Source: Vibrio sp. RE86 (GTDB lineage: Bacteria > Pseudomonadota > Gammaproteobacteria > Enterobacterales > Vibrionaceae). From it: a stretch of 64,000 nucleotides of DNA. The notes under the pieces were generated by a model. That model worked only from the letters and a program-made list of their open reading frames with translations, searched no databases and was not told the DNA's origin. The translations under genes and the position numbers were made by a program. Location of the stretch: NCBI RefSeq assembly GCF_013114545.1, contig NZ_VTXI01000011.1, positions 1-64,000 of the forward strand. The letters are read 5' to 3'. Of the stretch, positions 19,609-29,133 are shown one piece after another; position 1 is the first letter of the stretch, and each line of letters starts with the position of its first letter.

Positions 19609-21297
19609 CTAACTCAAAATAATGAGTACAGTACCGGCGAGAGTCATCAGGATATTAGCTATCGCATAAGTACCCGCGTAACCCAGTGCAGGAATGGTTG
19701 ATTTAGCGTAGTCGTTCACAATATCCATTGCTGGTGCACAAGTACGCGCACCGATAATCGCACCAAACAATAGGGCGCGGTTCATCTTCAATACGTGAGC
19801 ACCCACTAAGTAAGCAAGCACGACCGGGACGACACTTATCACAAACGAGAGCCCAATGACTTGCACACCGACTTGTGTGAGGTGTTCAAACATCTTTCCA
19901 CCTGCACTTAGACCGATTCCGACCATAAAGAACATCAGACCCAAATCTTTGACCATATTCAGCGCGCCTTGAGGCACGTAACCGAAGGTGGGGTGGTTTG
20001 CTCTTAAGAAGCCAAGCGTAATGCCCGATAATAGAAGACCTACAGCGTTACCTAATCCAAATGAGACTTGACCGAATGTCATGGTGATCAGGCCGAACAT
20101 GATGCCCAGAATAAAGAAGCTGCAAAACGCGAGTAGATCGGCCATCTGACTATGGATAGAGATGAAACCAATTTTCTCAGCCAGTCCGTGAACACGGCTC
20201 TTCTCGCCACTTACTTGAAGGACGTCACCTTTCGCCAAGACGATATCTAGGTCCATCGGCATTTCAATTTGTGCTCGAACAACACGGTTCAAGAAACAGC
20301 CATATTCTGACAGGTTTAAATCGGACAGTCGTTTACCTGCAATCGAATCGCTCTTTACGACGATCTCTTCTTCGACGATGCGTAAGTCGAGCAAGTTACG
20401 GTCGAAGACTTCTTTACCGTTTCTAAAACTTGGGTCCAATCGAGCGTGACTGTCAGGGAAACCCACTAGAGCAATCTCATCGCCTTGCTGCAAAATAGCG
20501 TCGCCATCAGGGTGGGCCAAAATACCATTACGACGAACTCGTTCGATGTAGCAGCCTGTTTGGCGGTAGATACCCAGTTCGCGAAGGTTCTTACCATCAA
20601 TCCAATCGATAAGTTCTTGGCCAACGCGGTATGCACGAATAATTGGTAGGTAGACCTTTCTTTGACCTGAGCTACCCAAGCCGCGCTCTTGTGCTATTTG
20701 CTGAGCTGAGTCTGAAAGGTTTTGCTTTTGCAATTTAGGCAACAACTTGGCGAACATGATCATACTGATCAAGCCAATTAGGTACGCCATGGCATAACCT
20801 ACAGAGAGGTTTTCAATGACTTGGCTAAAATCCATGTTGCGTGGTGTCGTTGCGAGCCCGGAATTCAACGCATCTTGCGCACCTACAAGTACAGGTGTTG
20901 AAGTCAACGCTCCCGCCATCATCCCCGCAGACAATCCAAAGTCTAACCCTAAATGGTGGCTAGCAAAGTAGGTGATACAGAGTGCGGTCGATAGTACGAC
21001 CATGCTTAGAATGAAATAATGCTTACCGTCTCTGAAGAAAATACCAAAAAAGTTCGGACCTGCTTCTATCCCGACACAGTAGATAAACAGCATAAAGCCG
21101 ATGGTTAACGCGTCTGCATTGAAAGTAAAACCAAGGTGGCCCATAACAAGCGAGGTAATAAGCACGCCAATTGAGTTACCAAGTTGTAGATTGCCAAAGC
21201 GAATTTTTCCGATGCCTAAGCCGATCGCTAAGACTACGAAAATCAAGAGGATAGGGTTTTGTTCGAGCAAAAGTACGACGTCAATGTTCACGGGCAA
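19609..21297 (-). CDS. ybjL: YbjL-type putative transporter (aspartate:alanine exchanger family)
   Basis: The 562-residue protein matches E. coli YbjL (561 residues) from the start ([23 protein letters not shown]) to the C-terminal repeat. It has two blocks of five or six membrane helices related by duplication, with two RCK_C-type soluble domains between them at about residues 205-290 and 300-370. The fold group contains aspartate:alanine exchangers, but the substrate of YbjL is unknown. It appears monocistronic, sharing its terminator with the convergent ABC operon. Confidence 0.9.
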   Translation of the reverse strand: MPVNIDVVLLLEQNPILLIFVVLAIGLGIGKIRFGNLQLGNSIGVLITSLVMGHLGFTFNADALTIGFMLFIYCVGIEAGPNFFGIFFRDGKHYFILSMVVLSTALCITYFASHHLGLDFGLSAGMMAGALTSTPVLVGAQDALNSGLATTPRNMDFSQVIENLSVGYAMAYLIGLISMIMFAKLLPKLQKQNLSDSAQQIAQERGLGSSGQRKVYLPIIRAYRVGQELIDWIDGKNLRELGIYRQTGCYIERVRRNGILAHPDGDAILQQGDEIALVGFPDSHARLDPSFRNGKEVFDRNLLDLRIVEEEIVVKSDSIAGKRLSDLNLSEYGCFLNRVVRAQIEMPMDLDIVLAKGDVLQVSGEKSRVHGLAEKIGFISIHSQMADLLAFCSFFILGIMFGLITMTFGQVSFGLGNAVGLLLSGITLGFLRANHPTFGYVPQGALNMVKDLGLMFFMVGIGLSAGGKMFEHLTQVGVQVIGLSFVISVVPVVLAYLVGAHVLKMNRALLFGAIIGARTCAPAMDIVNDYAKSTIPALGYAGTYAIANILMTLAGTVLIILS

Positions 21298-21434
21298 GTC
21301 TTGTATTGGTGCCAGAGGGTAAGATAAGTGTGCGGATTGTATCTGAATATTGCAAAAAGATAAGTGAAATTTTTAAGAATTTACGATTAGTTGACTTGAT
21401 ATCAAAAAATGCTCTAGGACTAAGTGTCAGACGT

Positions 21435-21464
21435 AAAAAAACCGCTTACGAGAAGCGGTTTTTT
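21435..21464. terminator. Terminator after grxA
   Basis: Perfect 12-bp stem AAAAAACCGCTT (21435-21446) with 21453-21464 and a 6-nt loop, immediately downstream of grxA on the minus strand. Confidence 0.87.
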
Positions 21465-21479
21465 TTAAATTCTTTGCGA

Positions 21480-21746
21480 TTACTCGTCGAACAGACCTAG
21501 GTGCTCTTTCGCGTACGCTTCAAAGTCGTCACAGCCACCGATGTGCTCTTGATCAACGAAGATTTGTGGAACAGTTTCTACTGGCTTGCCTACTGTTTTT
21601 TCTAGGTCAGCTTTAGAGATACCTTCAGCGTGGATATCTACGTAACGGTAGTTGAAATCATCGCGTTTTGCTTTCAGTGTTTCAGCGTGCTCTTTTGCAC
21701 GAACACAGAAAGGACAAGCTGGGCGACCAAAGATAACTACGAACAT
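21480..21746 (-). CDS. grxA: Glutaredoxin 1 (GrxA family)
   Basis: The 88-residue thioredoxin-fold protein begins MFVVIFGRPACPFCVRAKEH with the active-site CPFC at residues 11-14, and carries the cis-proline TVPQIF and the glutathione-binding GGCDDF. It reduces disulfides such as that of ribonucleotide reductase using glutathione. Enteric GrxA usually has CPYC, so the Phe is a small variation. An AGGAG ribosome site precedes the ATG. It is monocistronic. Confidence 0.95.
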   Translation of the reverse strand: MFVVIFGRPACPFCVRAKEHAETLKAKRDDFNYRYVDIHAEGISKADLEKTVGKPVETVPQIFVDQEHIGGCDDFEAYAKEHLGLFDE

Positions 21747-22028
21747 ATTTCTTTCTCCTATAATTTGTTACCTGCAACTATGCCCGATTCATTGGAGGAA
21801 ATAAAGCGCCATTTGCCTCTTGCTTCGATAGGTAAAATCTATCGCTGAATTTTTGTGCGCAGTTTACGGAATTCTGTCTCAATAGCCTAAAATAATGGAG
21901 TGGCATAGGTCGCGAAAGTCCTATTTTTTATGCGGTTATTTTTCACAAGTTGCACTCTGTCATGTTTATTTTTTCTCCAGAAGTGCAAGCTAAAGAAAGG
22001 ATAAATTTAGTAAAGGAGTACGTCAGGC

Positions 22029-23279
22029 ATGTTTCAATTTATGACCTCTACCCGAATCATTTTTGGCGAGGGCGCACTTCAATCTTCACTCTCGACATTG
22101 AACCAGTTCGGCTATAGCGTGTTGCTCGTAACGGGAAAAAATCTACAACGGGCAAATCCAGTCATCCAGTACCTGAAGCTACAGAATATGCGCTATCAGC
22201 ATGTTGCCATCAGTGGTGAGCCAAACATTACTATGGTTGAAGAAACCGCACTCGCGGGGCGAAAATTTCAACCTGATATGGTTGTCGCTATGGGAGGGGG
22301 AAGCGTATTGGACATGGGGAAGGCGCTTGCCGCGATAATCCCAAACCAAGGCGACGTTTATGACTACGTAGAAGTGGTCGGCCGCAGCGTTCCGCTGAAA
22401 TCTAAACCCATCCCATTTATTGCCATCCCAACTACAGCAAGTACAGGCTCTGAAGTAACCAAGAATGCGGTTCTACGATCCGGGCAAGACCAAGTTAAAG
22501 TTAGCCTTCGTAGCCCTGAGATGCTCGCGGATGTTGCGATTGTTGACCCGACGTTAACCTATGGCACTGATCCCTACGTGTCAGGTCGCGGCGCCATGGA
22601 TGCTTTTACTCATTTGATGGAAGCGTACGTTTGTGGTGAGCCAAACCCTTTGACCGACATGATATGCGAAGAAGGACTTAGAAGGTTATCTCAATCGGTG
22701 ATTGCGGCTTGTATGCAAGACGATCATAAAGCGCGAGCGGATATCTCTTTTGCAGCGATGCTCGGCGGTATGGCAATTACGAATGCCAAGTTAGGCGCTG
22801 CGCATGGGTTAGCGTCAGCATTAGGAGGAAAACTTAATGCACCGCATAGTGTGATTACTGCAAGGCTTGCACCGTATGTCATGAGTGAAAATATCAACGC
22901 TGCGCATAGGGCAGGGCGTAATGATCTACTTCATCGATACACTAGGTTAGCTCAAGTATTGACTGGTCGGGTGAATGCTCATCGTGAGGACTCAGTACTT
23001 TGGGTTCGCATGATGCTCGATAAACTAGACATACCTGCTTTAGATGAATTTGGCGTATGTTCGACCTCTTTTGAGCAAGTCGCTGAAGATACACTCAAGT
23101 CGGTTGCGATAAAAGGAAATCCATTACCACTCACTGAAGAGAGATTGATCTACATTCTTGAGCAGGTTTGTCAGTGTGGTGGAGAGTGTCATCAGAAAAC
23201 GTTAGGTCATGTGACAACGCAAGTAGACATGGTCGAGAGTGGCGATATAGAAGACGAAAGCCGATACCAAAATAGCTAG
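22029..23279 (+). CDS. Iron-containing alcohol dehydrogenase
   Basis: This 416-residue group III dehydrogenase has the NAD-binding GGGSVLDMGKAL near residue 97, the metal ligands Asp and His in DAFTHLMEAY near residue 195, and two more histidines in AAHGLA and APHSV near residues 263-277. The exact alcohol is not readable. It has a ribosome site AAGGAG about 10 bp before the ATG. The C-terminal 40 residues contain CQCGGECH, a Cys-rich piece not needed for the family fold. It faces hexR across a shared terminator. Confidence 0.88.
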   Translation: MFQFMTSTRIIFGEGALQSSLSTLNQFGYSVLLVTGKNLQRANPVIQYLKLQNMRYQHVAISGEPNITMVEETALAGRKFQPDMVVAMGGGSVLDMGKALAAIIPNQGDVYDYVEVVGRSVPLKSKPIPFIAIPTTASTGSEVTKNAVLRSGQDQVKVSLRSPEMLADVAIVDPTLTYGTDPYVSGRGAMDAFTHLMEAYVCGEPNPLTDMICEEGLRRLSQSVIAACMQDDHKARADISFAAMLGGMAITNAKLGAAHGLASALGGKLNAPHSVITARLAPYVMSENINAAHRAGRNDLLHRYTRLAQVLTGRVNAHREDSVLWVRMMLDKLDIPALDEFGVCSTSFEQVAEDTLKSVAIKGNPLPLTEERLIYILEQVCQCGGECHQKTLGHVTTQVDMVESGDIEDESRYQNS

Positions 23280-23295
23280 ATTAGTGAAAAGCAAT

Positions 23296-23325
23296 AAAAA
23301 ACGGAGCGTTAATGCTCCGTTTTTT
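23296..23325. terminator. Bidirectional terminator between the alcohol dehydrogenase gene and hexR
   Basis: A perfect 12-bp stem (AAAAAACGGAGC with 23314-23325) and 6-nt loop with A and T tracts serves both convergent genes. Confidence 0.88.
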
Positions 23326-23327
23326 AC

Positions 23328-24182
23328 TTAGAACTGCGACAACTTGTCGTAGCGAGAATCTTTAAGTACATCTTTAACGCGCTTTAAGTTTTCTCTAAAG
23401 CCAGTACCCCGGCGAAGGGTAAAGCCTGTTGCTAGCACATCAATAACCGTCATTTGTACAACACGACTCGCCATTGGCATGTAAACATCAGTATCTTCTG
23501 GTACGTCTAAAGAAATAGACAGTGAACTTGCTTTATCAAGCGGTGAGTCCTTTGCGGTAATCGCGATGACTGTTGCACCATTTTCGCGAGCAAGGTTCGC
23601 AATCTCTACTTGGCTCTTAGTTCGGCCTGTATGAGAGATAAGTACGATCACGTCGTTATCCGTACAGTTAATGCAGCTCATGCGTTGCATTACGATGTCT
23701 TCAAAACAAGTGATAGGAATATTAAAGCGAATAAACTTGTTCTGCGCGTCTTTTGCAACTGCTGATGAAGCCCCCAAACCGAAAAACGAGATACGTTTGG
23801 CTTGAGTAAGGAGATCAACAGCGCGGTTAACTTGCATTGCATCTAGACTGTTTTTAGCAACATCTAGGCAAGCCATTGTCGATTCGAAGATCTTGTGCGT
23901 GTATGCATCAGGACCATCATCTTCTTCAACATTACGATTCACATAAGGTGTACCGTTGGCAAGACTTTGCGCTAGGTGAAGTTTAAAGTCAGGGAAACCC
24001 TTAGTATCCAAGCGTCGGCAAAAGCGGTTAACAGTAGGCTCACTTACATCGGCCATTTTAGCCAGTGTAGCAATACTAGAATGGATAGCAGTTTGAGGCG
24101 AAGCCATAATAACTTCGGCAACTTTGCGCTCAGACTTACTAAAGTTTTCTAGATTTTTTTGAATTTTTTCTAATGTGTTCAT
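23328..24182 (-). CDS. hexR: HexR transcriptional regulator (MurR/RpiR family)
   Basis: The 284-residue regulator has an N-terminal helix-turn-helix with ATLAKMADVSEPTVNRFCRR near residue 42 and a C-terminal SIS sugar-phosphate domain (FFGLGASSAVAKDAQ and ISHTGRTKS). The opening NTLEKIQKNLENFSKSE is that of gammaproteobacterial HexR, which controls central carbon genes and responds to KDPG. I chose the ATG at 24182, the known start pattern of the family; a GTG 9 bp upstream is possible. A HexR-type box lies about 190 bp upstream, consistent with self-control. Confidence 0.92.
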   Translation of the reverse strand: MNTLEKIQKNLENFSKSERKVAEVIMASPQTAIHSSIATLAKMADVSEPTVNRFCRRLDTKGFPDFKLHLAQSLANGTPYVNRNVEEDDGPDAYTHKIFESTMACLDVAKNSLDAMQVNRAVDLLTQAKRISFFGLGASSAVAKDAQNKFIRFNIPITCFEDIVMQRMSCINCTDNDVIVLISHTGRTKSQVEIANLARENGATVIAITAKDSPLDKASSLSISLDVPEDTDVYMPMASRVVQMTVIDVLATGFTLRRGTGFRENLKRVKDVLKDSRYDKLSQF

Positions 24183-24367
24183 AGTGTTCACGAGGGTATA
24201 GAGAACAACTCACTGGATATACCCGAAAGTAGAGACAGGAAACAAACTGTTTCCCAAAAGGGTAAGTGCAATCCAGCGCCTTGTTGCCAGTATAAACCTA
24301 AGCCAAAGGTTTACGGGAATTTTTCTACTAGGCAATTGGCTAATATATGACAAGCCTCAAACAAAAT

Positions 24368-24382
24368 TTTGGTTAAACTACA
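24368..24382 (-). promoter_or_regulatory. Putative HexR box upstream of hexR
   Basis: Read on the minus strand, TGTAGTTTAACCAAA matches 13 of 15 positions of the HexR consensus TGTARTWWWAYTACA. It is in the 290-bp hexR / panP spacer and would suit autoregulation. Confidence 0.5.
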
Positions 24383-24472
24383 GAATTCGCTTCTGCATCG
24401 TTCTAAATTTAAACTCTGAGGCTGTCTATGATAGAGAAATTACATTTTTGCAGAAAGAAAGTTTCAGTTTAC

Positions 24473-26122
24473 TTAAGCGTTTTGAGTAATCTCAGCGGCT
24501 AAGCTGTCTATCTTCGCCATTAGGTTTGGCGCCTGCTTTGCAATCTCTTTTTGCTCTTCTAATACTGCGCTTAATATATCGCAGCTAGTCAGTGGGTTCG
24601 CCAATACAACGCGGAATACGATGGTGTTAAGTCTGCCCCAACGTTTCGGATTTAAGCGAGTGCGAGAGACAAATGATTTACCTGTTTCGCGCTGACGCTT
24701 TTGAATAAACTTGGTTAGCTCGTTGAGTAATTCGTTAAGCTTCTCAGTTTGTTTTCCTTTGGAAAGAGCAAGCGCTTGCTGAATATGTTTTGGCACATAG
24801 CGGTATGTTAGCAAGCAAAGTTCGGGCTCTGACACTAATTCAAAGTCGTCTTGTTGTTCAATATGATTGGCGAAGAATTTCGCTTTTTCAATGCTTTGAT
24901 CGATCAGGAGTTCATAACCAGGACGACTGATAATGTGCATGGCGGCATAAACCAACATCGCCATACCAGATCGAGATCCCTCAAGGGTGTGGCTCCCTAA
25001 GTCTTTAGACCCTCTACGCAAGATATATTGTGCATGGTGCTCAATAGATTTCATCGCATCGGGCTGTTTAAACAACACCATGCCTGCGCCCATTGGAATA
25101 TAAAGCTGTTTATGAGCATCGATGGTTACTGAGTCGGCCAGTTCGACACCGTTTAGAAGATGACGATAGTTATTGGACATCAACGTTGCACCACCCCAAG
25201 CGGCATCCACATGGAAGTGGCAATCTTCTTGCTGACAAATCTGAGCAATCTCAGCCAGTGGATCGATATTACCGGTTTCCGTTGTCCCAGCGACACCGAT
25301 GACCGCGAACGGCTTGATGTTTTGCGCTTTGAGTTCAGTGATGCGTTTTTGCAGTGACTCTGGACAGATGCGGTTGTTGTTGTCAGTCTTTACTGCAACC
25401 AGGCCTTCTTGACCTATACCCAATACATCTGCGGCTTTTTTAAGTGAGTAGTGACCACGCTCTGATACAAGAACAGCCAACCCTTCGTAGCCGTAATGCT
25501 TCATCGCTTTGAAAAGGCCTTCTTTCTCTACGCCCTTAAAAGAACCTTGTGCCTTTAGCGCGTTATTGCGAGCCACCCATAATGCAGTGATGTTGGCGAT
25601 GGTCCCACCCGAACAGAAAGCGCCTAACGAGTGGTTCGCACTATGCATCCATTTAGAGTAGAACGCATCATCTTGGCCATAAGTCAGTCGATGTAACATG
25701 CCAAGAACTTGACGCTCAAGGGGAGTGAACGCTTTAGACGTTTCGATCTTCACCAAGTTTTGGTTTAGCGCGATCATGATCTTAGACAGTGGCATCAAAA
25801 AGTAAGGCAGTGCCGATGTCATGTGGCCTATGAAGCTAGGAGCAGATGTATGAACGGAGTGCGAAACGAGCGTATCGAGCAAATGTTGGGTATGTTCCGA
25901 AACGAACTCGGGCTGTTCGGGAATCGACGCACGAGAAAAGTCTTTCTCGATTTCTCGTAAAGGTTTTTCTTCTGCGACGATGTGCTCACGCAAAAACTTA
26001 TTCAAGTTGCGTGACAGCTCTTCTTCAATTTTGGTTAGCGTTGAGTCTGGTCCTTCAGGGACCGTGAAGATTCGGAGTAAGCTCTCGAAACTTACATCAG
26101 CCGTTTTATGTTCCGATATCAT
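24473..26122 (-). CDS. panP: PLP-dependent aspartate 1-decarboxylase PanP
   Basis: This 549-residue group II PLP decarboxylase shows the cofactor-binding DAHKQLYIPMGAG motif (Schiff-base Lys near residue 345) and HVDAAWGG with the PLP-binding Asp near residue 305. The N-terminal 70 residues and overall length match the PanP type found in vibrios and relatives lacking PanD, where it makes beta-alanine from aspartate for pantothenate and CoA synthesis. A glutamate decarboxylase is the alternative, but PanP fits better. It is monocistronic, with no strong terminator recognised. Confidence 0.87.
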   Translation of the reverse strand: MISEHKTADVSFESLLRIFTVPEGPDSTLTKIEEELSRNLNKFLREHIVAEEKPLREIEKDFSRASIPEQPEFVSEHTQHLLDTLVSHSVHTSAPSFIGHMTSALPYFLMPLSKIMIALNQNLVKIETSKAFTPLERQVLGMLHRLTYGQDDAFYSKWMHSANHSLGAFCSGGTIANITALWVARNNALKAQGSFKGVEKEGLFKAMKHYGYEGLAVLVSERGHYSLKKAADVLGIGQEGLVAVKTDNNNRICPESLQKRITELKAQNIKPFAVIGVAGTTETGNIDPLAEIAQICQQEDCHFHVDAAWGGATLMSNNYRHLLNGVELADSVTIDAHKQLYIPMGAGMVLFKQPDAMKSIEHHAQYILRRGSKDLGSHTLEGSRSGMAMLVYAAMHIISRPGYELLIDQSIEKAKFFANHIEQQDDFELVSEPELCLLTYRYVPKHIQQALALSKGKQTEKLNELLNELTKFIQKRQRETGKSFVSRTRLNPKRWGRLNTIVFRVVLANPLTSCDILSAVLEEQKEIAKQAPNLMAKIDSLAAEITQNA

Positions 26123-26174
26123 ACAGCTACATTGCTCTAATCATTTTTGTTGCAGCGGGACAATCTAAACGAAA

Positions 26175-26192
26175 ACGGGAACAATGTCCCGT
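26175..26192 (-). terminator. Possible terminator after the 170-residue periplasmic protein gene
   Basis: Arms ACGGGA and TCCCGT close a 6-nt loop; on the minus strand TTTCGTTT follows. It is about 75 bp after the stop, and the short stem makes it uncertain. Confidence 0.4.
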
Positions 26193-26265
26193 CTTAATTA
26201 TCGAATCTTAGATTTTATAAGGCGAAGTTATCCGTTCGCGCTTAATACCCCTAAAAGGTGAGTGT

Positions 26266-26778
26266 TTATTTACAAGCGATCGCTTCTAGTTCTTTAATTG
26301 ATGCATTGTAGCGTTGAAGCGCAGCATCAATTTTAGTTGGGTGACTTAATAGGTCTGCAAACGCAGAACGAAGTTCGTAGTTCTTTTCGTGTGGCTTAGA
26401 TTGACGGTCACTAAAAGTTGCTTGCGCCAATTGACCTAGTTCGTCGCTGCGTGAAGCGAGCACTTTAATGTCTTTTTGCTCTAACTGCAGCCATGCTTCT
26501 ACAGGTTGAGCAGTCGCCACTTTGGTTTGATCTTCAGTTAGGTAATAGTGAACCGCAGCACGATTTAGTTCAAAGTGATTCTTACGACCTTCTAGGAACC
26601 ATTCGCTAACTTCTTTAAGTTCAGGATACTGGTCGGCAGTTAGGTTTGATAAGTCTTCGTACCAATGTAGAGATGCATCAATGTACGCGTCATATTTTTG
26701 TGAAAGACAAGTGTTATCGGCTGCGGCAGCAAAGGTAGAAGTAGCGCCTAGCAGCAGGGCAACGATCATGCGTTTCAT
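26266..26778 (-). CDS. Conserved hypothetical periplasmic protein
   Basis: I do not recognise this 170-residue protein. It has a clear signal peptide (positively charged MKRM start, hydrophobic stretch, cleavage after AAAA near residue 20) and two cysteines in the mature part (early NTCLSQ and the final ACK), which could form a disulfide joining the two ends. The rest is predicted helical with many charged and aromatic residues (WYEDLSNLT, WFLEGRKNHFELNR). It is monocistronic. A ribosome region AAAGGAAT precedes the ATG. Function unknown. Confidence 0.8.
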   Translation of the reverse strand: MKRMIVALLLGATSTFAAAADNTCLSQKYDAYIDASLHWYEDLSNLTADQYPELKEVSEWFLEGRKNHFELNRAAVHYYLTEDQTKVATAQPVEAWLQLEQKDIKVLASRSDELGQLAQATFSDRQSKPHEKNYELRSAFADLLSHPTKIDAALQRYNASIKELEAIACK

Positions 26779-26848
26779 AATGATTCCTTTTGAAGATTGT
26801 TTTTATCGTACCAGACCGTGTTTGCTCAGAGGTACATTTTAATTATGC

Positions 26849-26872
26849 CTTATTTAGCATCTTCTAAATAAG
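26849..26872 (-). terminator. Hairpin downstream of lysO
   Basis: Perfect 9-bp stem CTTATTTAG (26849-26857) with 26864-26872 and a 6-nt loop. It is AU-rich with a weak T-run, so it may be a terminator or an RNA-stabilising hairpin. Confidence 0.35.
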
Positions 26873-26924
26873 TTGGGCTAACAAGCGCCTAATAATAGAG
26901 AAATTCCTTGATGATTCCTGAGAT

Positions 26925-27830
26925 CTAGCCTGCAAGTGAGACAAAGAAAAGCATTAAAACAGGTACAAGTAGGCTCAAAATGAAACCACTGACAATTGCA
27001 ATCGGTACACAACGTACGCCGCCTGTGGTTTGAATTACAGGTAGAGTAAAGTCCATTGCGGTTGCGCCGGCGTAGCCAATTGAGGTACATGGCTTGGTTC
27101 GAATAAAGAGTGGAATCAAGATCAAGGCAACAAGCTCTCTTAGAAGCTCTATCATAAATGACGCGCCACCATAAACTGGGCCAAATGCGTCACCCATTAA
27201 GATTCCCGCCAGTGAGTACCAGCCAAAGCCTGAAGCCATAGCAAGTCCGCGGTAGATATCGATATTGAGGATAAGTGCAGAGATAATGCCGCCGACCATC
27301 GAGCTCGCAATAATGACCACAGCAATGACCATTCCATGTTTATTCAACAGAATCTGACGCAGAGTTAAGCCGCTGTTACGCAGCTGAATACCGATAAAGA
27401 ACAGCAGTAAAAAGAGGATCCATTCACTTGCGGTGTCTACCCAGCTTAAATCAAACGGCAGAGCAAGACCGACGATCAAACCACTACCCACGACCAAAAT
27501 GAGTTTTGCTGATTCCATCGCCATAGAAGAAAGAGGCAACTTAGTGTTCGATGAATCTGTCTGAATCGGCATGAATTTATCAATGAGTGGCAGAACAGCG
27601 AGGTTCGCTAAACTCAAGCAGATAAAGAATACTGCCGTCGTCTTTAAGATAAGCTGTAGGTTTTGACCAAGATTATCAAGCCCCGCTAAGCTTAATCCCA
27701 TCAAAGAAAGAATGACGTAAATAAGGTTAGAAGTCGTTACGTTGATCGTATCAAGCGTTGATTTTTTGGAAATAGAAATTAGATACCCCACCACAAGCGG
27801 GGCAAAGATAAATATCATCCCTGAAAACAT
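26925..27830 (-). CDS. lysO: Lysine exporter LysO family protein
   Basis: This 301-residue inner-membrane protein aligns with E. coli LysO (YbjE, DUF340) throughout: the MFSG start, the LLFFIGIQLRNSGLTL segment near residue 145, LAMASGFGWYSLAGIL near residue 195 and GATAMDFTLPVIQTTGG near residue 255. LysO exports L-lysine from the cell. An AGGATGTGAC ribosome region precedes the ATG. It starts 35 bp after the stop of an HDOD gene in the same direction, so the two may be co-transcribed. There is no sign of a lysine riboswitch. Confidence 0.92.
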   Translation of the reverse strand: MFSGMIFIFAPLVVGYLISISKKSTLDTINVTTSNLIYVILSLMGLSLAGLDNLGQNLQLILKTTAVFFICLSLANLAVLPLIDKFMPIQTDSSNTKLPLSSMAMESAKLILVVGSGLIVGLALPFDLSWVDTASEWILFLLLFFIGIQLRNSGLTLRQILLNKHGMVIAVVIIASSMVGGIISALILNIDIYRGLAMASGFGWYSLAGILMGDAFGPVYGGASFMIELLRELVALILIPLFIRTKPCTSIGYAGATAMDFTLPVIQTTGGVRCVPIAIVSGFILSLLVPVLMLFFVSLAG

Positions 27831-27865
27831 GTCACATCCTGTTCTGGGTTTCTTAACCTTGGCGG

Positions 27866-28789
27866 CTATAACCCACTGGCACTGATTAAGTCGTTGATCT
27901 GTGTATCAAACTCAATATCACTTAAATTGGTGAGTTTGTACAGTATATCAGCACCTTCCACGTCAATTTCTACAGAATGTTCATCTAGTTTTTCATCTTG
28001 ACGGCGGTACATCAGAATGTGATTCGCGATTCGAGCGACGTCTAGATAAGTCACTGCGTGTTGTTCAGATCCTGCGAGTGCTTCGTTTCCCGCGACTGCA
28101 ATGAAATCATCATCGAACCCCCAACTATCGAGAACCAATTTACTCGCTTTAGAACATTGTCGGACAAAGATTTGTTGAGCGATATCTTCATCGAGGTAGT
28201 TCCCTTGCTCTATGTAAGAGTGGTACTCGTTGATCAAACAGAACAGGCCAATATCAGCAAGCAGTCCACAAAGGAGAGCTTTGTCTGTCTCCAAATTGGC
28301 GTATTGAGGTTGGGCTGATTCTTTAAATCCTCGAGTGACGAGTACCATCGTTGCGGCGAGCTCTCGTGAAGTCGCGGCACTGTGAACAAGCATTGCATTA
28401 CATGAGTGGCTTAAGTTAACCGAGTGTTTAAGCTGTTCAATGGCCTGAGCAGTCACGATGTCACGGACGCGGAAAATTCCCAGTCGTGATACCGCGGTAA
28501 ATAGGTCTGTACAGGTGATGTTTCGGCGATTGAAGATAACCGAATTCGCAACTCGAATAACAATCGCTGTTAATCCAGGGTCGGATAGCAGTAGGTCGGC
28601 GACATCAGAGATCGTTGTGGATTCCTCAGTACACGCTTGTTGAATCTTTAATACCACCTCTGGGATTGGTGGAAGAGAGATTGAACGAGACTTTACTGAG
28701 TGCTCTATCAAACTAAAGAATTCTGATTCGATACCTTTTAGAAGAAGCTCGTTGTTTTCAGGTAACCAGTAAAAAGATAGGTGATTCAT
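27866..28789 (-). CDS. HDOD domain-containing protein
   Basis: The 307-residue soluble protein has an HDOD domain from about residue 30 to 235, with the opening LPPIPEVVLKIQQAC and the core LLLSDPGLTAIVIRVANS. HDOD proteins are catalytically inactive HD-like domains used in signalling and regulatory scaffolds. The last 70 residues add a small helical region. There is no ribosome site of note and no catalytic HD pair, as expected for the family. It is divergent from tfoX and upstream of lysO. Role unknown. Confidence 0.85.
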   Translation of the reverse strand: MNHLSFYWLPENNELLLKGIESEFFSLIEHSVKSRSISLPPIPEVVLKIQQACTEESTTISDVADLLLSDPGLTAIVIRVANSVIFNRRNITCTDLFTAVSRLGIFRVRDIVTAQAIEQLKHSVNLSHSCNAMLVHSAATSRELAATMVLVTRGFKESAQPQYANLETDKALLCGLLADIGLFCLINEYHSYIEQGNYLDEDIAQQIFVRQCSKASKLVLDSWGFDDDFIAVAGNEALAGSEQHAVTYLDVARIANHILMYRRQDEKLDEHSVEIDVEGADILYKLTNLSDIEFDTQINDLISASGL

Positions 28790-28956
28790 ACAAATTTAAA
28801 AGTAAGGTAACTTTATACAGTGTAACGTTTTCTGAATTTAAGTGTAATGCTTTCTGATGAGTATGAGCAAGTTATTGCTTAGCCTTTATTGATATTTTTC
28901 GTAACATTTTATCAAGTCTTAAAAATAGCGAACTGGGGTGCGATAAAGTATTAAGA

Positions 28957-28972
28957 TGTGACTTGTGTCCCA
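28957..28972 (+). promoter_or_regulatory. CRP-like site upstream of tfoX
   Basis: TGTGA-CTTGTG-TCCCA has one perfect half-site and a second with 4 of 5 bases of the CRP consensus TGTGA-N6-TCACA. It lies about 200 bp before the tfoX start. CRP control of tfoX in vibrios is established; use of this exact site is inferred. Confidence 0.5.
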
Positions 28973-29133
28973 GTATGATACTTGTTGAATGCGATCAGTG
29001 TGACAAATGCACAGACTTATTTTGTTTCGTTAACTATGATTTATAACACTTACTTTCACTCAAGCTACATACACAAATACTTAACGGTTTGAGTGTGATT
29101 TTAATTTTTTCGCTTATAACTGCTGCTATCTGG

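Noticed and set aside
28980..29010. Second CRP-like sequence TGTGACAAATGCACA before tfoX
   Set aside because: The spacer is 5 rather than 6 and the second half is imperfect; the site at 28957-28972 is better.
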